A stretch of DNA of 10,444 bases from an uncultured Coprococcus sp. (lineage in GTDB: Bacteria; Bacillota; Clostridia; Lachnospirales; Lachnospiraceae), in assembly GCA_900557435.1 (NCBI GenBank), contig USSH01000061.1, positions 1 to 10,444 of the forward strand, given 5' to 3'. Below are positions 1 to 5,189 of this stretch, piece by piece (position 1 is the stretch's first letter; every line of letters starts with the position of its first letter). The position numbers and the translations under genes were made by a program. Below the pieces are notes generated by a model, which saw only the letters and a list, made by a program, of their open reading frames with translations, was not told the DNA's origin and did no database searches.

Positions 1-1733
1 TTAGTCTTTATTATTTTATAAGGCTTATAAACAGTGCGTTTGGGTTCAGGTCTCATTTTATTCAAGATCACATAATAACCTTTACTCTTTGAACACCCAC
101 CAAGTTTTACATTGTAATACAACTCTATTCGATAAGGATTCCTTATATCTTCTACATAAACATATTTATATCGTGTCTTTGGAACCGTTGCAGCTTTTAT
201 CGTCTGTGATGCAGGTCCAACCAGTCTTCCATCCAAATCCGGGTGAGTCCATCTCCATTTATATGCAGCAATCTTAAACATATAACCTGTACCAGGCTTC
301 AAATTCTCAACCATAAAGTAAACTTTTTTTGTTTTTTTATCATAATAACCGTTTTCATCATCAAGAACCTTTATCCATTTTTTTCTCTTTGAATCATATC
401 TGTAGATATAATATCCATCAACTCCAGAAACCGGAGTGCAGCCTATCTCTACATAATCATCTCCCGTTCTAACAGCAGTGTATTTTCCATTTTTTTCCAG
501 CTTACCACTAACAGCTCCAGTAACCCTTGCAGGTATCGTTCTCTCTACAAATTCCTCTGACTTTGCCAGCATTATTTCTTTGCCATCCTTAACCGCATAC
601 GCCCGCAGATAGAATATATATTCGCCTCCTTGCTTTCTATTATTTATAGTAATTGTTGTTGTTTTACTTTTTTTAATCACTTTATATTTTTCTACGCGCG
701 GATAATCTAAGTCATGATCTGTCCCATACAATCTGTACTCAGTGGCACCTTTAACTGCTGGATACGTCACAGTTATACTGTTAGTTGTACTCTTGCTTTT
801 TATTCCAGATATTTTTGCAGGTACTATTTTAAAATTCTCCGTCCTTGTGCCCTTAAATCTACTGTTAGCTGTATATTTCACTTTCAATGTTGCAGTTCCT
901 GGATAAAGATTATTTGCATATGAATAAGTATACTCTTTCTCAGGAGCTACTGTTACGCCCTTAGAAGTGATATGCCCGATAACCTTGAACGGCGGTTTCT
1001 TTATATTTCCGTCGTACACAAATGTTTTCTTGCCCATCTTGATTTCTGTGTAATCCGCATCATATGTTTTCGTACGGGCTGTAATTACTGATGACTTTGC
1101 CACATCTACATATTTTCCTGATACAAGCTTACGCTGAGCCTTTACGCAATATTTATATGCAGTATTTGGAGTCAGCTTGTAAATATCTGCAGCATTTTCT
1201 GATCCGTCACAAGTATAAACCGACTGCCATTTACCATTCTTGTATTGATAAACTACATATCTGCTCATAGTTGCATTTACATACTTCCAAGATAATATAA
1301 ATGATGTTTCATAGATACATGAAGCTTCAAATCTTTCTATATGAAGCTTAGTTATATTGAACGTTCGTTCCGTCTTGCCCTTGTAACGCCCCTTATATGT
1401 TATTGTTAATTTAGCGGTTCCAGGAAGAACATTGTCCTTGTATGATACCTTATAATCAACATCCTCAATAAGTCTACGTCCATCAGGTTTCATGATAGCT
1501 ATCCATGGTCTTATCGCATTTCCACTGTAAGCAAATGACCTGCTCATATCTATCGTATACCCACTAGCATCAATTCTGGAATCTCCCGGCGTAGCTTCTT
1601 CTGTCCCAGCCACAACCGCCGATGGATTCTCCGCCGCATAAGCCTTACTGTCACAGCCAAATCCAGTAAAACTACTAACTGCCATAACCACCGACAACAC
1701 AAGTGCCAGCATTCTTGTTGAAGTTTTTCTCAT
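1..1733 (-). CDS. Secreted cell-surface protein with Ig-like and fibronectin-III-like domains (partial, 3' end outside window)
   Basis: An open frame of 577 codons runs without a stop from ATG at 1733 to the left edge, so the C-terminus is missing. Residues 1-33 form a signal peptide: MRKTSTR, a hydrophobic stretch, then AYA before AENP, a good signal peptidase I site. Residues 58-129 and 229-303 are two copies of a small beta-sandwich type common in Clostridia surface proteins (F-x-Y-s/d-G-N ... D/E-Y-x-x-S-Y ... PGTA-x-L ... KGxTE/RT-x-x-F-x-I). Residues about 131-222, 306-398 and 401-516 resemble fibronectin type III modules (S-x-x-L/V-x-W/Y ... Y-x-V/I-Y ... L-P-x-T-x-Y-x-x-x-V-x-A). The visible end is rich in Lys and Tyr. 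No catalytic motif is visible. The start is supported by GAGGAGA 7 nt upstream. It appears monocistronic with its own promoter. An adhesin, or the binding part of an exported enzyme whose catalytic domain is outside the window, are both possible. Confidence 0.85.
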   Translation of the reverse strand, partial: MRKTSTRMLALVLSVVMAVSSFTGFGCDSKAYAAENPSAVVAGTEEATPGDSRIDASGYTIDMSRSFAYSGNAIRPWIAIMKPDGRRLIEDVDYKVSYKDNVLPGTAKLTITYKGRYKGKTERTFNITKLHIERFEASCIYETSFILSWKYVNATMSRYVVYQYKNGKWQSVYTCDGSENAADIYKLTPNTAYKYCVKAQRKLVSGKYVDVAKSSVITARTKTYDADYTEIKMGKKTFVYDGNIKKPPFKVIGHITSKGVTVAPEKEYTYSYANNLYPGTATLKVKYTANSRFKGTRTENFKIVPAKISGIKSKSTTNSITVTYPAVKGATEYRLYGTDHDLDYPRVEKYKVIKKSKTTTITINNRKQGGEYIFYLRAYAVKDGKEIMLAKSEEFVERTIPARVTGAVSGKLEKNGKYTAVRTGDDYVEIGCTPVSGVDGYYIYRYDSKRKKWIKVLDDENGYYDKKTKKVYFMVENLKPGTGYMFKIAAYKWRWTHPDLDGRLVGPASQTIKAATVPKTRYKYVYVEDIRNPYRIELYYNVKLGGCSKSKGYYVILNKMRPEPKRTVYKPYKIIKT

Positions 1734-1787
1734 ACTTGTCTCTCCTCTCTTAAAAAACGTAATTTAGAATCAAATAACTATGGTAAA

Positions 1788-1816
1788 ATTATACAACCTT
1801 TTTTAGTAAATGTATA
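1788..1816 (-). promoter_or_regulatory. Sigma-A-type promoter for the secreted protein gene
   Basis: On the minus strand, TATACA (1816-1811) is followed by a 17-nt spacer and a perfect TATAAT (1793-1788), about 55 nt before the ATG at 1733. The surrounding 1740-1870 region is AT-rich and has no gene. The -35 matches 4 of 6 consensus positions. Assigned by pattern only. Confidence 0.55.
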
Positions 1817-1945
1817 TAAGTTGAAGCTCTTTATACACTTTTCTATGTTTTTTCTAATAACTGTATGCAGCGTTGTCTGTTTAACTCATACAGGTGTCTG
1901 ATCTACTGGGATTTTGTGAAATATTTTTTGAAATGAGTATAGAAT

Positions 1946-2011
1946 GGGGACGGAGGTACCTGTCCCCCTTGGGGCAGAATGGGGACGGAAGTACCTGTCC
2001 CCTCCGTCCCC
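1946..2011. repeat. Composite palindromic (REP-like) repeat, copy 1, downstream of lrgB
   Basis: Two 22-nt imperfect palindromes (1946-1967 and 1981-2002) each start GGGGACGGA and end CTGTCCCC, with GGTACC at the core in the first. They are 13 nt apart, and TCCGTCCCC (2003-2011) follows the second. The outer ends, ATGGGGACGGA at 1944-1954 and TCCGTCCCCAT at 2003-2013, are perfect 11-nt inverted repeats. The same layout recurs at 6609-6675. Because each GTCCCC and GGGGAC can pair with several partners, alternative hairpins are possible. It starts 10 nt past the lrgB stop on the minus strand, so it may act as an mRNA 3'-end barrier. No T-run follows, so it is not a classical terminator. Confidence 0.85.
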
Positions 2012-2021
2012 ATATAAAATG

Positions 2022-2714
2022 CTACATAAAATGTGAATATACCGATGCAAGTATAACCGTAAGTATTCCCGTAACTGCAATCGACAGACTGCTCATGGCT
2101 CCTTCAACCTCGCCGATCTCCATCGCCTTGGCAGTTCCGATGGCGTGGGCTGATGATCCCAGGGCAAGCCCCTTGGATATAGCCTCTTTGATACGGAATA
2201 TCTTGAATACGATCTCTCCGATTATATTGCCGATCACTCCGGTCACAACTATGACTGCAACCGTGATGGTCACATATCCGCCAAGCTCTTCCGAAACACC
2301 CATTCCGATAGCCGTGGTTATGGACTTCGGAAGAAGTGTCACATAATCCTTATGGGAAAGTCCCATGACCTTGCACAACACAAGGACTGTAGTCAGACTC
2401 GTTATAACTCCGGCAACTATACCGCCGAGCACAGCCTTATAATTGTGCTTTAAAAGCTCCCACTGCTCATAAAGTGGAATCGCAAGGCATACCGTAGCCG
2501 GTGTGAGAAACCAGCTCAGATACTTTGCGCCTTCATTGTACACGTCATAATCCACATCAGCCACAACCAGCACCACTATAGTCACTATGATGGACACCAG
2601 CAGTGGGTTAAGTATAGCTATCTTAAGTTTCTTTTTAAGTACACTTCCAAACATATATGCCAGAAGGCTTATAGTCACCCCTGCAAATATGGACGATTCA
2701 AACATATCACTCAT
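2022..2714 (-). CDS. lrgB: LrgB/CidB-family (antiholin-like) membrane protein
   Basis: This 230-residue polytopic membrane protein carries the hallmark LrgB segments: FLTPATVCLAIPLYEQ near the middle, LLPKSITTAIGMGVSEELGG, and GLALGSSAHAIGTAKAMEI followed by EGAMSSLSIAVTGILT near the C-terminus. The length is normal for the family. Partners LrgA/LrgB and CidA/CidB are known for influencing murein hydrolase activity and lysis in staphylococci. Related pairs in Bacillus and streptococci have been linked to pyruvate or other overflow-metabolite transport, so the physiological role here is open. The ATG overlaps the 3' end of lrgA by 8 nt (ATGAGTGA), and AAGGAG lies 7 nt upstream inside lrgA, indicating translational coupling. 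A composite palindromic repeat lies immediately after the TAG stop. Confidence 0.92.
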   Translation of the reverse strand: MSDMFESSIFAGVTISLLAYMFGSVLKKKLKIAILNPLLVSIIVTIVVLVVADVDYDVYNEGAKYLSWFLTPATVCLAIPLYEQWELLKHNYKAVLGGIVAGVITSLTTVLVLCKVMGLSHKDYVTLLPKSITTAIGMGVSEELGGYVTITVAVIVVTGVIGNIIGEIVFKIFRIKEAISKGLALGSSAHAIGTAKAMEIGEVEGAMSSLSIAVTGILTVILASVYSHFM

Positions 2715-3075
2715 TTTCAGTCTCCTTCTTCCTGTCTCTCCTTATTATAAGCTGTGATACCCAGCCTGAAGCAAGCATGACCGTAATGATGACCACCACC
2801 GTTATGACGCTGACTGGCACAAGCACAGGCTTAAGCGTTCCCCACGACGACATAAGGCCCACACCGGCAGGTATGAACATGACCGGCATGATCTCTATGA
2901 GAAACTTGCCCACACTCTTCACATCGTCCAGCTTGAGAATCTTGGTCTGTAGGCAGATAAACATGATCACCATGCCATATATACTCGCTGGAATCGGGAG
3001 CGGAACTATGTACTTAAGTATCTCGCCGACAAATGATATGGCGAGGATTATAAGAAACTGTTTCAAATACTTCAT
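2707..3075 (-). CDS. lrgA: LrgA/CidA-family (holin-like) membrane protein
   Basis: This 122-residue protein has four predicted hydrophobic segments and a charged C-terminus (RRDRKKETENE), typical of the holin-like CidA/LrgA family. The recognisable core is LPIPASIYGMVIMF (compare the family pattern IPGSxxGLxLLF) and the FLIEIMPVMFIPAGVGLM helix. LrgA is thought to oligomerise in the membrane and to act with LrgB, which is encoded directly downstream with an 8-nt overlap. Start choice: ATG at 3075 with GAAGGAAG about 8 nt upstream, and the N-terminal MKYLKQFLIILAISFVGE fits the family. No lytSR-like regulator is visible in the window. The pair probably forms its own transcription unit from the promoter at 3108-3137. 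Confidence 0.92.
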   Translation of the reverse strand: MKYLKQFLIILAISFVGEILKYIVPLPIPASIYGMVIMFICLQTKILKLDDVKSVGKFLIEIMPVMFIPAGVGLMSSWGTLKPVLVPVSVITVVVIITVMLASGWVSQLIIRRDRKKETENE

Positions 3076-3107
3076 CTTTTTGTCTTCCTTCTATATATAA
3101 TATATTT

Positions 3108-3137
3108 ATCATACACATATGGAGCAACTGTTCACAA
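3108..3137 (-). promoter_or_regulatory. Putative lrgAB promoter
   Basis: On the minus strand, TTGTGA (3137-3132) is separated by 18 nt from TATGAT (3113-3108), about 33 nt upstream of the lrgA ATG. Both boxes are near consensus but imperfect. It lies just downstream of a perfect inverted repeat (3143-3160), as expected for a regulated promoter. Pattern-based only. A stronger-looking but more distant alternative is at 3256-3283. Confidence 0.4.
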
Positions 3138-3142
3138 CTTTG

Positions 3143-3160
3143 GTATACATGCCTGTATAC
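3143..3160. promoter_or_regulatory. Perfect inverted repeat, candidate operator of lrgAB
   Basis: GTATACA-TGCC-TGTATAC is a perfect 7+7 inverted repeat ending 6 nt upstream of the putative -35 box of lrgAB. This position (roughly -42 to -60) suits an activator. It contains two GTATAC palindromes, and CTGTATACAG (3153-3162) is itself a 10-nt palindrome. The binding protein is unknown. LytTR-type regulators, which control many lrgAB operons, usually bind direct repeats, so this would be a different regulator class. Confidence 0.4.
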
Positions 3161-3187
3161 AGTCCCCACATATCGGGCCTTTTTCAC

Positions 3188-3236
3188 AAAAAAGGAGGTT
3201 CGATACACAGATATAGTTACTCTGTATATTCAAACC
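3188..3236 (-). terminator. Intrinsic terminator after the ATPase-pit-DUF47 operon (or lrgAB leader attenuator)
   Basis: Read on the minus strand, GGUUUG-A-AUAUACAGA pairs with UCUGUGUAU-CGAACC: 15 bp with one bulged A and a 9-nt loop. UCC and then six U (3193-3188) follow. Two pairs are U-G on the minus strand and would be A-C mismatches on the plus strand, so the structure belongs to minus-strand RNA. It lies about 160 nt beyond the DUF47 stop and 110 nt before lrgA. The remaining part of the gene-free stretch 3237-3394 is AT-rich with no other clear structure. Confidence 0.65.
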
Positions 3237-3255
3237 ACCCTTTAACCCTCTGATT

Positions 3256-3283
3256 ATTATATTCTCACTCAGATTTTATTCAA
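3256..3283 (-). promoter_or_regulatory. Possible second promoter upstream of the terminator hairpin
   Basis: On the minus strand, TTGAAT (3283-3278), a 16-nt spacer and a perfect TATAAT (3261-3256) are present in AT-rich DNA. If active, its transcript would meet the hairpin at 3188-3236 within about 15 nt, making a short attenuated leader for lrgAB about 175 nt long. Chance occurrence in AT-rich sequence is equally plausible. Confidence 0.3.
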
Positions 3284-3394
3284 TAGAATATTATGCATTT
3301 TCTAATTTTTGATAAATATAACAAAATTTGTATTTCAATCTGGATTTTTTTCGTAAATGTTTCTATCCAATATTATATTTGCAGGAATCTCATC

Positions 3395-4015
3395 CTACGA
3401 ATTTTTCATGATCACGGTGTTCACGATGTCAGCCGCATGCTCGCACACATCCATACAGTTCTCTATGCAGGCATATATGTTTTTCCACACGACCACAGTC
3501 CGAAGGTCGCTCTCACCGTACAGTCTGTGCATATTCTCCACATACAGCCTGTCTCCCTGTTCCTCAAGATCATTTACTTTGATTATGCTCTGTTCGATGG
3601 TCTTTGAGTTCTTGAATCTCTTCAGCTCTCCGATCACATCCTGCAGCGCCTTGATGCACTCAAGGAGCAGTTCTACCATCTGAGGCACATCATCTCTGAT
3701 GGTATCCACATTGCACATATAAATCTGCAGGAACACATCCTCAACAGCATCGGTAATATCATCCAGATAGTTAGACAGGGCAACCAGATCCTCTCGTTCT
3801 ATCGGTGTTATGAATGCCTGACTGAGCACAGTCATCATCTTATGTTTCTTGCCATCGGCCTTCTGCTCAAGCTCATGCATACGATCAAGGTCTTCTTTGA
3901 TGGTGTCCACCGAAAAATCCACGACTACGTTCTTCAGAAACTCCGCAGCCTGATATGAGATCTCCACACATGTATTCAGATTTTTAAAATAAAATTCATC
4001 CTTTTTCTTCTTCAC
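3395..4015 (-). CDS. DUF47/PhoU-like accessory protein of PiT phosphate transporter
   Basis: This 206-residue, largely alpha-helical cytosolic protein belongs to the DUF47 (TIGR00153, PhoU-like) family. Visible family features are the acidic helix pattern DRMHELEQKADGKKHKMMTVL, then the core motif TPIEREDLVALSNYLDDITDAVED (about residues 70-93), and a C-terminal repeat of the same kind, VNDLEEQGDRLY ... CMDVCEHAADIVNTVIM. In PhoU-like proteins such acidic E/D-x-x-D clusters bind metal ions. DUF47 genes are commonly paired with pit genes and are thought to modulate the transporter. Here it follows pit by 110 nt in the same direction, and that gap holds a short palindrome (4050-4066). The start codon is GTG at 4015, chosen because AGGAG lies 8 nt upstream and no ATG is better placed. 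It is likely the last gene of the ATPase-pit-DUF47 operon. Confidence 0.88.
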   Translation of the reverse strand: MKKKKDEFYFKNLNTCVEISYQAAEFLKNVVVDFSVDTIKEDLDRMHELEQKADGKKHKMMTVLSQAFITPIEREDLVALSNYLDDITDAVEDVFLQIYMCNVDTIRDDVPQMVELLLECIKALQDVIGELKRFKNSKTIEQSIIKVNDLEEQGDRLYVENMHRLYGESDLRTVVVWKNIYACIENCMDVCEHAADIVNTVIMKNS

Positions 4016-4049
4016 AATATTTTCTCCTTCTAACTCAAGAATCTAACAA

Positions 4050-4066
4050 ATGGGGTCTGACCCCAT
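4050..4066. repeat. Short perfect palindrome between pit and the DUF47 gene
   Basis: ATGGGGTC-T-GACCCCAT forms 8 bp around one central base. Nearby are GCCTGCAGGC (4078-4087), a 10-nt palindrome, and a weaker hairpin between GGTGG-C-TGCA and TGCA-A-CCGCC on the minus strand (within 4085-4120). Short GGGGTC...GACCCC palindromes are widely dispersed intergenic repeats in many bacteria. Here it may tune the ratio of pit to DUF47 message. It differs in sequence from the 1946 and 6609 elements. Confidence 0.6.
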
Positions 4067-4125
4067 ATGCCTCATATGCCTGCAGGCGGTTGCAAACTCA
4101 ATCCACATCTGCAGCCACCTACAAA

Positions 4126-5187
4126 CTACCCCAGCCACACGATCAGCAGCTTTGCCATGCCATATCCTATGATACCGCAGCCAGGGAATGTGAGCACCCA
4201 TGCGAGTACCATATCACGCACCACCTTGAGGTTGATCGCAGACGCCCTCTTCTCAGCACCCACGCCCATGATGGCTGTCGTCTTCACATGGGTGGTGCTG
4301 ACCGGGATTCCAAACACCGTCGAGAGCAGGATACAGAGTGCCGCCGACAGATCAGCCGCAAATCCCTGGTATTTCTCAAGCTTTACCATATCCATTCCAA
4401 CAGACTTGATGATCTTCTTTCCTCCAATCGATGTTCCAAGTCCCATGACAACTGAGCAAAGTATCATCATCCATATTGGTATCGTTACATTTTCGGCACT
4501 GCTCTGTCCATTTACGAGAAACAGTCCAAGCAGGAGAACTCCCAGGAACTTCTGACCATCCTGGGCTCCGTGCATGAATGCCACCGCCGCCGAGCCGGCC
4601 ACCTGTGCTTTTGAGAAGAAAGCATTTGTCTTTCTTCTGTCAAGTCTGTAACAGATAACCGTGAGTAGCTTGCACACCACAAATCCGACTGCAAATCCGA
4701 GAACGGTTGACAGTACAAGACCATATATGACTTTTATCCACTCTGAAGGATTTACACCGTCCAGACCTCCCTGAAGTGCTATGGCTGCGCCCGTAAGTCC
4801 GGCTATCAGTGCATGACTCTCACTTGTTGGTATGCCAAATGCCCATGCACCGATTGCCCATATTACGATCGCCGTCATTGCCGCACACAGCGCGATCATC
4901 GCTGAGTCTGTGTCACCGCCGAAATTCACCATGTTCTTGATAGTCATGGCTACCTTTGAATTGACAAGCGACATGATAAGCACCCCAAGGAAATTGCAGG
5001 CAGCCGCCATAATTATCGCCTTATCCACATCTATGCATCTGGTGGATACACACGTCGCTATGGCATTTGGTGCATCCGTCCATCCATTTACCAGAATTAC
5101 TCCAAGTGTCAGCAGAACGGCGATCAAAAGCGCCGGATGGCTCACAACCTGCTCTGCAAAATATGAAAATGTAATATTCTCCAGCAT
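4126..5187 (-). CDS. pit: PiT-family inorganic phosphate transporter
   Basis: This 353-residue polytopic membrane protein has the inverted-repeat signature of the PiT family (PF01384). The first half has NGWTDAPNAIAT (34-45, equivalent to GANDxANA) and GIPTSESHALIAGLTGAAI (118-136). The second half has FMHGAQDGQKFLG (204-215) and GIPVSTTHVKTTAIMGVG (293-310). PiT carriers import phosphate as a neutral divalent metal-phosphate complex, or with H+ or Na+. The length is at the short end of the bacterial range, with a modest central loop. ATG at 5187 is preceded by GAGGAG at 6 nt, inside the end of the ATPase gene. Only 2 nt separate the ATPase stop from this start, so the two are probably translationally coupled. 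The downstream gene encodes the DUF47 partner. Co-transcription with a cation exporter suggests disposal of the metal that enters with phosphate, which is an inference. Confidence 0.93.
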   Translation of the reverse strand: MLENITFSYFAEQVVSHPALLIAVLLTLGVILVNGWTDAPNAIATCVSTRCIDVDKAIIMAAACNFLGVLIMSLVNSKVAMTIKNMVNFGGDTDSAMIALCAAMTAIVIWAIGAWAFGIPTSESHALIAGLTGAAIALQGGLDGVNPSEWIKVIYGLVLSTVLGFAVGFVVCKLLTVICYRLDRRKTNAFFSKAQVAGSAAVAFMHGAQDGQKFLGVLLLGLFLVNGQSSAENVTIPIWMMILCSVVMGLGTSIGGKKIIKSVGMDMVKLEKYQGFAADLSAALCILLSTVFGIPVSTTHVKTTAIMGVGAEKRASAINLKVVRDMVLAWVLTFPGCGIIGYGMAKLLIVWLG

Positions 5188-5189
5188 GT

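Noticed and set aside
1946..2011. CRISPR array
   Set aside because: Only two palindromic units with a 13-nt spacer are present, and the same pairing occurs at a second locus. There are no regular spacers and no cas genes.
1946..2011. Classical intrinsic terminator of lrgAB
   Set aside because: The hairpins are strong, but no U-run follows on the minus strand, so only a barrier or processing role is suggested.
1894..2346. 150-codon plus-strand frame
   Set aside because: It is antisense to the LrgB C-terminus and runs through the palindromic repeat. The LrgB frame is clearly the real one.
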